The notes under the pieces: model-generated
What the model was told of the DNA's origin: nothing
The model's database searches: none
What the model saw: only the letters and a program-made list of their open reading frames with translations
Program-made: the position numbers and the translations under genes
DNA from: a bacterium
GTDB taxonomy: Bacteria > Bacillota > Clostridia > Oscillospirales > Oscillospiraceae
Assembly: GCA_004562395.1 (NCBI GenBank)
Contig: SFQY01000016.1
Coordinates: 1 to 50,120 of the forward strand
DNA: 50,120 nt
Direction: 5' to 3'
In this document: piece by piece, positions 1 through 7,898 of the stretch
Layout: the number at the start of each line of letters is the position of its first letter
Position numbering within the stretch: the first letter of the stretch is position 1

Positions 1-516
1 GAGTTCTGCGGACTGACGGTTTCTGAGATTGAGTTTGATGAAATGCGTATCAAGGTAGACCATCAGTTGCAGCGCACCTCCCAGATGAAATATGTGATTG
101 AGGAGCCTAAGACAGAGAGCGGTACCCGCTATGTGCCGATGACCGAAGAAGTTGCAGCCTGTTTCCGCAGAATCATTGCCAGTCGTGAAGCACCGAAGGT
201 CGAGCCAATGGTGGATGGGTATATCCGCTTCCTGTGTCTGGATAAAAACGATATGCCAAAGGTAGCCCTGCACTGGGAGAAGTATCTGGAACACATCGTA
301 GAGAAGTACAACAAGATTTACCGCATCCAGATGCCGAAAGTAACCCCTCATGTATGCCGACACACATTTTGCTCCAACATGGCAAAATCCGGAATGAACC
401 CGAAGACATTGCAGTATATCATGGGTCACTCAGACATCAGCGTAACCCTGAATGTCTACGCCCATGTAAACTTCGATGATGCCAAAGCCGAGGTGCTTCG
501 GGTAGCGAATGGCTGA
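1..516 (+). CDS. Tyrosine recombinase/integrase, Tn916 type, C-terminal part
   Basis: Site-specific recombinase that excises and integrates a conjugative or mobilisable element. The reading frame is open from base 1, so the N-terminal arm-binding domain, core-binding domain and first catalytic Arg lie upstream of the window. Visible catalytic residues are His and Arg in HVCR (349-360), His in GHSD (427-429) and the nucleophile Tyr in NVYAH (457-459). The stretch from DHQLQRTSQ to the end closely resembles Tn916-family Int as I remember it. It ends with TGA at 514-516. An integrase gene reading outward is usually the last gene of its element, so an attachment site is expected just downstream. 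Family assignment is firm; the identity of the element cannot be seen from here. Confidence 0.93.
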   Translation, partial: EFCGLTVSEIEFDEMRIKVDHQLQRTSQMKYVIEEPKTESGTRYVPMTEEVAACFRRIIASREAPKVEPMVDGYIRFLCLDKNDMPKVALHWEKYLEHIVEKYNKIYRIQMPKVTPHVCRHTFCSNMAKSGMNPKTLQYIMGHSDISVTLNVYAHVNFDDAKAEVLRVANG

Positions 517-659
517 AAAAGCCCGTTGGTAAAGCCGCTGACTATACCAATGAATTTACCAATATTGCAGGGAAAAACATGAGAAGATATGGTACGATTT
601 GAGAAGATACCCCGGAAACAGCGAGAAGAAATACAAGACTTATATGGAGTTATAAAAAG
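517..659. other. Probable mobile-element end with phased short direct repeats
   Basis: AT-rich, non-coding spacer between the integrase and the phosphatase gene. GAGAAGATA occurs at 581-589 and again at 601-609, exactly 20 bp apart, and a related GAGAAGAAATA begins at 623. TACCAAT is also repeated near 545-566. Phased direct repeats next to an integrase gene are typical of integrase arm-binding sites. The element-chromosome junction should fall here or in the first AT-rich codons of the next gene. The attachment core cannot be fixed without the other end of the element. Confidence 0.45.
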
Positions 660-1091
660 ATGATAAAAGTACTATTTATTTGCCACGGCAATATCTGCCG
701 CAGTCCTATGGGGGAGTTTATTCTCCGGGACATGGCGGCGAAGGCGGGGGCGGGGGAGCGGTTTGAGATTGACTCGGCGGCGGTGAGCCGGGAGGAGATC
801 GGAAGGGGTATCTATCCCCCCGCCCGGCGGGAGCTGGAACGCCACGGCGTTCCCTGCGGCGGCCATGTGGCCCGGCAGGTGACCATGGCCGACTACCGCC
901 ATTTTGACCGGATCTACTACATGGACCGCAGCAACCGCCGGTATCTGGAGCGGCTGCTGCCCCGGGATCCGGAGAAGATCCGGCCCCTGCTGGACCGGGA
1001 TGTGGCGGACCCCTGGTACACCGGGGACTTTGAGGCGGCCTGGGAGGACATCACCGAGGGCTGCCGGAGGATTTTGGAGGAATTTCTATGA
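660..1091 (+). CDS. Low-molecular-weight protein tyrosine phosphatase
   Basis: Cytoplasmic phosphatase of 143 residues, usual size for the LMW-PTP family. The P-loop C8-H-G-N-I-C-R14-S15 fits CX5R(S/T): Cys8 is the nucleophile and Arg14 binds phosphate. The general acid is Asp117 in DPWYTGDF. In Gram-positives such enzymes may act on tyrosine or arginine phosphate; the substrate here is unknown. GGAG at 648-651 precedes the ATG. The stop overlaps the next start by 4 bp (ATGA at 1088-1091), so the two genes are translationally coupled. The first dozen codons are AT-rich while the rest is very GC-rich, which may mark the integration junction of the element ending upstream. Confidence 0.93.
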   Translation: MIKVLFICHGNICRSPMGEFILRDMAAKAGAGERFEIDSAAVSREEIGRGIYPPARRELERHGVPCGGHVARQVTMADYRHFDRIYYMDRSNRRYLERLLPRDPEKIRPLLDRDVADPWYTGDFEAAWEDITEGCRRILEEFL

Positions 1092-1621
1092 ACCGGACTG
1101 TTTTGGAAGAAAAGCTGGCGCAGCTTCCGCTGTATGCCTACGATTTCGTGAGTCCCGGGGAACTGGAGTTTTCCGGACGGATCCGGTGGATCTGCCAGCA
1201 CGAGTGCCCCATGTACGGCAAAAGCTGGGCCTGTCCCCCGGGGGTGGGCAGCGTGGAGGACTGCGAGAAAAAATGCCGCTCCTACGGCAGCTGCCTGATG
1301 ATCGCCACCATCACCGAGGTGGAGGACATCGGTGACATCGGCCAGACCCTCGCCACCCGGCCGGAGCATGAGGACATCACCAACCAGGTGGGGGATCTTC
1401 TGCGGGAGCAGGGGGTGGAGCCCTACATCCTGTCCACCGAGGCCTGTGCAATCTGCTCCCAGTGCGCCATCGCCCAGGGCCTGCCCTGCCGCCACCCGGA
1501 GCGGATGCACCCCTGCGTGGAAAGCCACGGCATCAACGTGATCCCCATGCTGGAAAGCCGGGGGCTGGAGTTTCAGTTCGGGGACAATGTGGTGACCTGG
1601 ATCTCGCTGCTGTTTTTCTGA
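1088..1621 (+). CDS. DUF2284 cysteine-rich putative metal-binding protein
   Basis: Soluble protein of 177 residues with many cysteines in clusters: CQHECPMYGKSWACPPG in the N-terminal third, CEKKC next, and CAICSQCAIAQGLPCRHP in the C-terminal half. This layout matches DUF2284, a family predicted to bind metal or an iron-sulfur cluster, with no reaction known to me. There is no signal peptide or membrane segment. It overlaps the phosphatase stop by 4 bp and is the last gene of a two-gene unit. Family call is from pattern recognition; function is unknown. Confidence 0.8.
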   Translation: MNRTVLEEKLAQLPLYAYDFVSPGELEFSGRIRWICQHECPMYGKSWACPPGVGSVEDCEKKCRSYGSCLMIATITEVEDIGDIGQTLATRPEHEDITNQVGDLLREQGVEPYILSTEACAICSQCAIAQGLPCRHPERMHPCVESHGINVIPMLESRGLEFQFGDNVVTWISLLFF

Positions 1622-1661
1622 GGGCTGTTGCCGTGGGGGAGGTTTTGGTACGGCGGTGGTA

Positions 1662-1868
1662 AAACCTTCCCCTCCCCGGGGGGAAGGTGCTTAAGTAGCG
1701 CACACTGGGGCGGATGAGGGGCTGACACACCGAAGTTTTTCACCGTACCAAAGCAAAAGTACTATGTTGGAAATTACCCCTTTTATCGTTTCCGCTGAGG
1801 AAATCTCCACGCTTCCCCTCATCCGTCACGGCTTCGCCGTGCCACCTTCCCCCGAGGGGGAAGGTTTT
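1662..1868. repeat. Family A palindromic repeat, divergent copy
   Basis: Imperfect inverted-repeat element. The left end is AAACCTTCCCC...GGGGAAGGTGC followed by GGGGCGGATGAGGGG; the right end is CCCCTCATCCGTCACGGC...CCACCTTCC..GGAAGGTTTT. The ~85-bp core is unrelated to the usual family A core. The left arm has the variant GCTTAAGTAGCGCACACTGG, also found near 26221 and 46813, instead of a perfect GTGCGCAC hairpin. No coding potential. Confidence 0.7.
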
Positions 1869-1883
1869 GCCTTCCGGCATCCC

Positions 1884-2175
1884 AACATTTCAAAATCATC
1901 CCCGAAGGGGATACCACATCTTATATCTGATATCTGATATCTCATATCTGCGTTCCCTGCGCCTTCGGCGACGGGCGACCGCGAGGGTCGCCCCTACGCG
2001 AAGGGGTGCCTTCTGTGACGGGTGATCGCGAGGGTGGTGCTCCGCGCAGCGAATCCATAATCTCAATGATTGCCGGTGGCAATCATACCATAATTTATGC
2101 CCCTGTGCCATTCAACCAGCCACTCAATTATCGCTGCCTGGTCGGCGGGGTCATAACATACGCCCTACGAAAAGT
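1884..2175. repeat. Family B half element and family E fragment
   Basis: From 1884 a family B right half reads CATCCCCGAAGGGGATACC, then tandem ATCTTATATCTGATATCT units, then a GCGCCTTCGGCGACGGGCGACCGC tail. A second CGACGGGTGACCGCGAGGG-like piece follows near 2010. From about 2105 to 2170 there is a family E remnant (GCCATTCAACC...GTCGGCGGGGTCAT...GCCCTACGA). Together these fill the gap upstream of the RND terminator. No gene seen. Confidence 0.65.
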
Positions 2176-2221
2176 CATAAGGGTGATAAGTGCAACATTT
2201 TATTATGGATGCGGCTTCACT

Positions 2222-2258
2222 TAAAAACACAACCGGCCCGAGGTTTCGGGCCGGTTGT
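2222..2258 (-). terminator. Rho-independent terminator of the RND exporter gene
   Basis: A 13-bp perfect stem (ACAACCGGCCCGA, 2229-2241, with TCGGGCCGGTTGT, 2246-2258) and a 4-nt loop. On the minus strand it is followed by GTTTTTAAG. It lies 16 bp beyond the exporter stop codon. Confidence 0.85.
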
Positions 2259-2274
2259 TTGGTTTGGGGGGAAA

Positions 2275-5200
2275 TTACAGGTCCAGCAGCTGCAGGTCCT
2301 CTTCCCGGACCTTGCGAAGGTCCTTTTTGTTGAGCATATCGTAGATGCAGGGCACCACGAACAATGTCATGAGGGTGGCGTAGAGCAGGCCGCCGATGCA
2401 GACCACGGCTACGGGCTTCATCAGGGCGGTGCCGGGGCTTTTGCGCAGGGCCATGTCCAGCAGGCCCAGGACCGTGGTGATGGTGGTCATCAGAATGGGG
2501 CGCATTCTGGTGAGGCCCGCCTCCACGATGGCCTCCTGCCGCTCCATGCCCTCCAGCCGCAGCTGGTTGATATAGTCCACCAGCACGATGCCGTTGTTGA
2601 CGATGATGCCCGTGAGCATCACGAAGCCGATGAGGGAGATGACGCTGACCTCCATGCCGCACAGCAGCAGGGCCAGAAAGCCGCCGGTGAAGGCCAGGGG
2701 GATGGTGAACATGACGATGAAGGGGGATTTGAGGCTCTGGAACTGGGCCACCATGATCAGGTACACCAGCAGAATGCCCAGAGCCAGCATCAGCAGCAGC
2801 TGCCTCACGGACTCCATGATGGTCTCGTTCTCGCCGGTGAAGGTATAGGTGACGCCGCTGCCCAGATCCGCTGAAGCCATGGCCTTCTGGGCCTGGGTGG
2901 TCAGCAGAGTCACATTATACCCCGGCTCCACCTGGGCGGAGACGGAGAGGTAACGGCGCTGGTTGGTGCGGCTGATGGAGCTGAGGCTGGTGGTCTCCCG
3001 GACCACGGCGAAGGCCCGCAGAGGCACCTCCGTGACGTTGCCCTCCCGGTCCGTCACCTCGAACACATGCTCCCGCAGCTCCTGGGCGTCCAGCACGGAG
3101 CCCTTGGGCTTCTCGATGATCACGTCGGTGGAAATGCCGTCCAGCTCCAGGGAGGCCACGGTGGAATCGGCGGTGATGCCGGAGGCCAGCTCCATATACA
3201 CCTGGGCCACGGTCAGGCCGTGCTTCATGGCGGCGTTCCGGTCAATGGCCACGTGGAGGGCAGGGGCCGCGTCCTCCAGGCCGTCGGAGACCTCCGTCAG
3301 GCCCTCCACCCCCTGCAGCACCCGGGCCGCCTCCTTCGCCGCGGACTGGAGGGTGTCCATATCCTCGGCATAGAGGTTCAGGGAGACGCCGCTGCCGGTG
3401 AGCATCCCCATGTCCATCATGGAGGAAGAGGCGCTGACCTCACAGTCCAGGTCCCGGCAGGCCTCCTCGATCCGGCGGCCCATGTCGTTGCCGCTGGCGG
3501 TTTCGTCGGACAGGTTTACATAAATCGTCACGTCATAGCTGGTCTGGGAGACGCCGCCCACGGAGGAGGTGCCCACGTCCATCATGGCGCCCACGGTATC
3601 GATGCCCTCCAGGCCGGAGATCCTGGTCAGCACCTGGTCCGCCAGGGCGCTGGCCTGCTCCATATCCGCTCCCTCGGGCATGGTCACGGAGACGTTGACG
3701 CTGGGCATGTCCATCTGGGGCATGAAGATGAAGCCCCGGGACAGGCTAAGAAGGGCGCTGGCCACCAGCAGCACGGCGGCGGCCAGGAGGACCACGGCCT
3801 TATGGCCCAGGGACCACCGGACGGCGGTCTGGTACAGGGGCAGCAGCCGCTTTTCCAGGAAGCCCTCCCGGGCAGGCCGGTCAGCGCGCAGCAGGCCCGA
3901 GGCCATGGCGGGGACCAGCGTCAGGGAGATCACCAGGCTGGCAAGCAGGGCGTAGGACATGGTCAGGGCCAGGTCCGTGAACAGCTGCCGGGTGATGCCC
4001 TCCACGAAGACGATGGGGGCGAAGACACAGACCGTGGTCAGGGTGGAGGCGGTCACCGCCCCCGCCACCTGGCCCGCGCCGGACACGGCGGCCTGGATCA
4101 CGTTGGCCCCCTTGGCCCGGAGCCGATAGATGTTCTCAATGACCACCACGGAGTTGTCCACCAGCATACCCACCGCCACGGCCAGGCCCGACAGGGAGAT
4201 CATGTTGATGGTCACTCCGGAGAAGTACATCAGCACCACCGCGAAAATCACGCTGATGGGAATGGAGCAGAGGGTGATGAAGGTGGGGCGGATGTCCCGC
4301 AGGAACAGGAACAGCACCACAATGGCGAAAAGGGCGCCCAAAAGCAGGCTGTTCAGAATGGATTCCACAATGATATAGATATAATCGCCCTGGTTCATCA
4401 GCGAGACGAATTTCAGGCCGGGGAATTCCTTTTCCAGCGCCCGGAACCGGGCGGCGATGTTGTTGGTGGTCTCGGCGGTGGCGTAGGTGCTTTGCTTTTC
4501 GAAGCTCAGCATGACGCCGTCCCGGCCGTTGAGCTTGGCGTAGGTCTCGCCGCTGTTGTCCGTGAGCATGACCACCGCCACGTCCTTCAGCCGGATGGGC
4601 TCCACGCCCTCCAGCCCCGGGTCAAAGAGCAGCAGGTTTTCCAGGGTCTCCAGGTCGGTGATCTCGTCGCCCACGGAAACCATATACTTCACCCCGTCCT
4701 CCTCCACATAGCCCGCAGGCATGGAGAAGTTCTGGGCGTTCAGGATCTGGGCCACCAGCTCCATGGTGACGATGTTGTTCAGGTCCGCCTGGCGCAGGGC
4801 CTCCTCCCGGCTGTCCTCGATGGACTCCAGACCACTCTCGATCTGGGACAGGCCCTGGGAGATGCCGGCGCTGCCCACCGCCAGCTGGGCGGCGGCGGAG
4901 CTGAGCTGGATCATTCCGGCGGTCTTCTGCTGCTCCAGCATGGCCTGGGCCTGCTCCAGGGTCAGCATACCGCTGTCCAGCTGCTCCAGGGCCTCCTCCA
5001 GCTGGGCGATGCCGGCGTTCAGCTGGTCCAGCTGGGTCTTGACCTCCTCCACGGCGGCGGTCAGGCCCGCCCGGTCGGTCCCCTGGCTGGCCAGCAGGGC
5101 GTCCACGCTCTCCACGGCAGCGTCCGCCAGCCGGGCGGCGGCCTTCGCAGCCTCCAGCTGGGCCGGAAGGGTCTCAGGCGTCACGCCCATGGCCGCCATG

Positions 5201-6387
5201 GCTGTGTCCAGGGACACCTGAAGGGCCGGCAGCTGCTCCTGAAGGGAGGCCAGCTCCCCCTGGCTGTCCGCCAGGGCGATCTGCTTTTCCGTCAGAGCGG
5301 CCCGCAGGCCCGGCAGCTCCTCGCTCTCCGGGTCCTCCGCCTCCAGCTGGGCGATCTGCTGCTCAAGGTCGGAAATCTGCTGCTCCAGAAGGGGAATCTT
5401 CTGCTCCAGGCCGGAGATTCGGGCCTTCATCCCCTCCAGCTCCTGCTGCCGGTCCGCCAGGGACTGGAGCCGGTCCCGGTAGGCGTGGGCCTCCTGCTGG
5501 GCGGACACCACGTTGTTGACCTGGTCATTCAGCTCCCGCAGAGCGGCGTAGGTGATCTGCAGCTGCTGCTTTGCCTGCCTGGCCTGGTCCAGCTGGGCCT
5601 GAAGCTGGGCCTTCATGGCCTCCAGCTCCTCCTTCTTCGCCCGGAGCTGGGCTTCGCCCTGGGCCAGGGCGTTGGCTCCGGCGTTGAGCTTGGATTGGGC
5701 GCTTTCGATCTCCTTCTGGGAATCCTCCAGCTCCTCCTTCTTTTCCGTCAGCTCCTGGGCGGCGTCGTCCAGCTTGCCGTTGACGGCGTCGGCGATCCGC
5801 TGGTTCACCTGGTCAATGAGCTTCTGGTCCAGCACCACGTGCAGCTCCTGCTGGATCATGCCGGTGGGGGTGATCCGGGCCACTCCGGGGATGCCCTCCA
5901 GCTTGTTCATCAGGGTGTCGTTGAGAAAATCCGTCAACTCCAGGGTGTCCATGCCCTCCATGGACAATGCCGCCACCTCCACGGGAAGCATGGAGGGGTT
6001 GAGCTTCAGCACATAAGGCGTGCCCACCATGTCCTCCCACCCGGCGGAGAGGGAGGTGATCTTCTGCTGAATGTCCACGCCGATGGTGTCCATGTTCACA
6101 TCATCGTCAAACTCCATCAGGACCATGCTGACATTTTCGGCAGAGGTGGAGCTGACCTGCTGGATATGCTCCAGAGTGGACATGGCCTGCTCCATGGGCT
6201 TGGTGATCTCCTGCTCCACCTTCTCCGGACTGGCGCCGGGATAGGTGGTCATGATCATCACATAGGGAAAGTCCATATTGGGCAGAAGATCGGGGGTCAT
6301 CTTCGTATAGGCCACCACGCCCAGGACCAGGATCGCAATCACCGCAACGAAAACCGTCAGCGGCTTTTTAACGGAAAATTTGGACAT
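2275..6387 (-). CDS. RND-family efflux permease with a large coiled-coil insertion
   Basis: Inner-membrane proton-driven exporter of the AcrB/SwrC (HAE1) type, 1370 residues against the usual 1020-1060. Residues 1-190 form the first membrane helix (about 11-28) and the first porter subdomains. Residues about 195-535 are a Gln/Glu/Leu/Ala-rich heptad region predicted to be coiled coil. Residues about 540-665 return to the porter fold, and from 670 come the membrane helices. GMLVDNSVVVIEN (Asp744) matches the proton-relay helix; the second Asp of AcrB is Asn here, as in many Firmicutes homologues. The second half repeats the porter and membrane layout. The insertion sits where AcrB begins its TolC-docking subdomain, next to the helix continuing at NNIVTMELVAQILNAQ. 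Start follows GGAGCG. No adaptor or outer-membrane partner gene is nearby. Substrate unknown. Confidence 0.93.
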   Translation of the reverse strand: MSKFSVKKPLTVFVAVIAILVLGVVAYTKMTPDLLPNMDFPYVMIMTTYPGASPEKVEQEITKPMEQAMSTLEHIQQVSSTSAENVSMVLMEFDDDVNMDTIGVDIQQKITSLSAGWEDMVGTPYVLKLNPSMLPVEVAALSMEGMDTLELTDFLNDTLMNKLEGIPGVARITPTGMIQQELHVVLDQKLIDQVNQRIADAVNGKLDDAAQELTEKKEELEDSQKEIESAQSKLNAGANALAQGEAQLRAKKEELEAMKAQLQAQLDQARQAKQQLQITYAALRELNDQVNNVVSAQQEAHAYRDRLQSLADRQQELEGMKARISGLEQKIPLLEQQISDLEQQIAQLEAEDPESEELPGLRAALTEKQIALADSQGELASLQEQLPALQVSLDTAMAAMGVTPETLPAQLEAAKAAARLADAAVESVDALLASQGTDRAGLTAAVEEVKTQLDQLNAGIAQLEEALEQLDSGMLTLEQAQAMLEQQKTAGMIQLSSAAAQLAVGSAGISQGLSQIESGLESIEDSREEALRQADLNNIVTMELVAQILNAQNFSMPAGYVEEDGVKYMVSVGDEITDLETLENLLLFDPGLEGVEPIRLKDVAVVMLTDNSGETYAKLNGRDGVMLSFEKQSTYATAETTNNIAARFRALEKEFPGLKFVSLMNQGDYIYIIVESILNSLLLGALFAIVVLFLFLRDIRPTFITLCSIPISVIFAVVLMYFSGVTINMISLSGLAVAVGMLVDNSVVVIENIYRLRAKGANVIQAAVSGAGQVAGAVTASTLTTVCVFAPIVFVEGITRQLFTDLALTMSYALLASLVISLTLVPAMASGLLRADRPAREGFLEKRLLPLYQTAVRWSLGHKAVVLLAAAVLLVASALLSLSRGFIFMPQMDMPSVNVSVTMPEGADMEQASALADQVLTRISGLEGIDTVGAMMDVGTSSVGGVSQTSYDVTIYVNLSDETASGNDMGRRIEEACRDLDCEVSASSSMMDMGMLTGSGVSLNLYAEDMDTLQSAAKEAARVLQGVEGLTEVSDGLEDAAPALHVAIDRNAAMKHGLTVAQVYMELASGITADSTVASLELDGISTDVIIEKPKGSVLDAQELREHVFEVTDREGNVTEVPLRAFAVVRETTSLSSISRTNQRRYLSVSAQVEPGYNVTLLTTQAQKAMASADLGSGVTYTFTGENETIMESVRQLLLMLALGILLVYLIMVAQFQSLKSPFIVMFTIPLAFTGGFLALLLCGMEVSVISLIGFVMLTGIIVNNGIVLVDYINQLRLEGMERQEAIVEAGLTRMRPILMTTITTVLGLLDMALRKSPGTALMKPVAVVCIGGLLYATLMTLFVVPCIYDMLNKKDLRKVREEDLQLLDL

Positions 6388-6544
6388 AATTCGCTCCTAA
6401 CTGCCGATACGGGTGAGAAAATAACGGAGTAATTTTAACATTTTCCACTCCCCTTCGCAACAGGGAATATGTAAATCTTTTGTGACGAAAATCAGATTTC
6501 CCCGGGGGATCCATTGGGTTCAAAAGGATCGTTTCACGAGACGC

Positions 6545-6995
6545 GCAGGGGCGCACCTTGTATCGCCCGCCGCCGGAGGCGATCTGGAAAAAGATATGAG
6601 ATACAAGATATAAAGATATAAGTGAATGTATCCCCTCCGGGGATGATTTTGAAATGTGCTGACCGGCGTTGCCCAGCGTTCGACAAATTGGTGTTTGACG
6701 GGATGCCGGAGCGCAATGCCTTCCCCCGGGGGGAAGGGGGACCGCGAAGCGGTGGATGAGGAATGGCGACACCTTACCATTCGCAATGCAGTTAATTCAA
6801 ACAGTACAAACTTTCCCAATATACCTTTTTAACGAAGTGCATACAAATATGGAACATATCGCCGTTCCTCATCCGCCCCAGTGTGCGCACTGGGGCACCT
6901 TCCCACATCTAATATCTTATATCTCGTATCTTAAATCTCGGTTTCCTGCGCCTTCGGCGACGGGCGACCGCGGGGTGCGGCGGTGTTGGGGTAGG
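6545..6995. repeat. Composite repeat: family B left half, family A, family B right half
   Basis: The gap 6388-7022 holds no gene. A family B left half (GATATGAGATA tracts, then TATCCCCTCCGGGGATGATTTTGAAATG) runs to about 6700. A family A copy (6719-6902) follows with its arms and the ~100-bp core containing GGTACA-like and TGTACC-like half palindromes. A family B right half (ATCTTATATCTCG, then GCGCCTTCGGCGACGGGCG) ends it. The right arm of A is cut short and joins B directly, so part of the junction has been deleted. Confidence 0.75.
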
Positions 6996-7022
6996 GTTTG
7001 CGGCTGGCGGTACGGTCTAGGA

Positions 7023-7054
7023 AAATCCGCCGGGGCATTTGCTCCGGCGGATTG
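7023..7054 (-). terminator. Rho-independent terminator of the dCMP deaminase gene
   Basis: Perfect 10-bp stem AATCCGCCGG (7024-7033) with CCGGCGGATT (7044-7053). On the minus strand it is followed by TTTTC. It lies 6 bp past the stop codon at 7060. Confidence 0.8.
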
Positions 7055-7059
7055 GGTTT

Positions 7060-7551
7060 TCAGCGCTCCTCCTCGGGGATGAAGTCCAGGGTGATGGACT
7101 TGATGTTGGTCCGCAGCTGGGTATAGCGGACTCCGGCGGAGTCCAGCATACGCTTGGAGGCCAGGGTGGTCAGGGAGTCGGCGTACTTGTCGGAAAGGTA
7201 GTAGACCTCCTTCACGCCGCTCTGGATGATGGCCTTGGCGCACTCATTGCAGGGAAACAGGGCCACGTACAGCTTGCTCCCCCGCAGGTCCCGGCCGTTG
7301 GCGTTGAGGACCGCGTTCAGCTCCGCGTGGACCACGTAGGGGTACTTGGTATCCTGCCCCTCCCGCTCCCAGGGGTACTCGTCGTCGGAGCAGCCCTTGG
7401 GCATACCGTTATAGCCGGTGGAGATGATGATGTTGTCCGGGGACACGATGCAGGCCCCCACCTGGGTGTTGGGGTCCTTGCTCCGCCGGGCCGCCAGCAT
7501 GGCAATGCCCATAAAATACTCGTCCCAACTGATATAGTCCGCGCGTTTCAT
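7060..7551 (-). CDS. Deoxycytidylate (dCMP) deaminase
   Basis: Cytoplasmic zinc enzyme converting dCMP to dUMP, the precursor for dTMP synthesis; the ComEB-like member of the cytidine/deoxycytidylate deaminase superfamily. Zinc and catalytic residues are His75-Ala-Glu77 (VVHAELNA) and Cys101/Cys104 (PCNEC). The 163-residue length is usual. The frame stays open to 7587, but the start is set at MKRADYI (7549-7551) because AAAGGAGG lies 8 bp upstream of it. It has its own terminator and is likely a single-gene unit between the exporter and the heat-shock cluster. Confidence 0.92.
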   Translation of the reverse strand: MKRADYISWDEYFMGIAMLAARRSKDPNTQVGACIVSPDNIIISTGYNGMPKGCSDDEYPWEREGQDTKYPYVVHAELNAVLNANGRDLRGSKLYVALFPCNECAKAIIQSGVKEVYYLSDKYADSLTTLASKRMLDSAGVRYTQLRTNIKSITLDFIPEEER

Positions 7552-7639
7552 AGCCGTAGCCTCCTTTGTGATGAATGCTGAAAACAAATTGAAAAGCAGG
7601 TTCGCCTTTTATTGCGAAAGGACCGTTTGTGCTTCGTTG

Positions 7640-7812
7640 GTTCCTGCCGTGCGGCAGCGCCCTTGCCTCCCCCTTTGGGGGAGGTGTCAGCCCCAAGGGG
7701 GCTGACGGAGGGGGTGTCGTTGGTTGGAAGCACAATCTTCCCGTCACCCCCTCAGTCAAAAATCAAAGATTTTTGCCAGCTCCCCCAAAGGGGGAGCCAA
7801 GGGGTGCTGCAA
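7640..7812. repeat. CTCCCCCTTTGGGGGAG-type inverted-repeat cassette
   Basis: Left end TTGCCTCCCCCTTTGGGGGAG followed by a TCAGCCCC..GGGGCTGA hairpin and CGGAGGGGGTG. Right end CACCCCCTCAGTCAAAAATC..GATTTTTGCCAGCTCCCCCAAAGGGGGAGCCAAGG. The arms pair as terminal inverted repeats with hairpins inside each arm. The design is like family A but the sequence differs. No gene in the gap 7552-7898. Confidence 0.7.
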
Positions 7813-7855
7813 GAAACGATCCTTTCCAAGCGAACGATTCTGGGTCTATTATACA

Positions 7856-7896
7856 GAAAAAGCGGGGCGATCACAAGGGCCGTCCCGCTTTTTTTG
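7856..7896 (-). terminator. Rho-independent terminator after dnaJ
   Basis: Stem AAAGCGGGACGGCC pairing with GATCGCCCCGCTTT, with one bulge or mismatch, followed on the minus strand by TTTTTCTG. It lies immediately beyond the dnaJ stop at 7899 and closes the heat-shock transcription unit. Confidence 0.85.
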
Positions 7897-7898
7897 GA

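Noticed and set aside
3067..6432. Very long plus-strand open frame (1121 codons), rich in Gly, His, Gln and Leu
   Set aside because: It is the antisense shadow of the RND exporter in high-GC DNA; there is no ribosome-binding site and the composition is implausible, while the minus-strand frame has clear family motifs.
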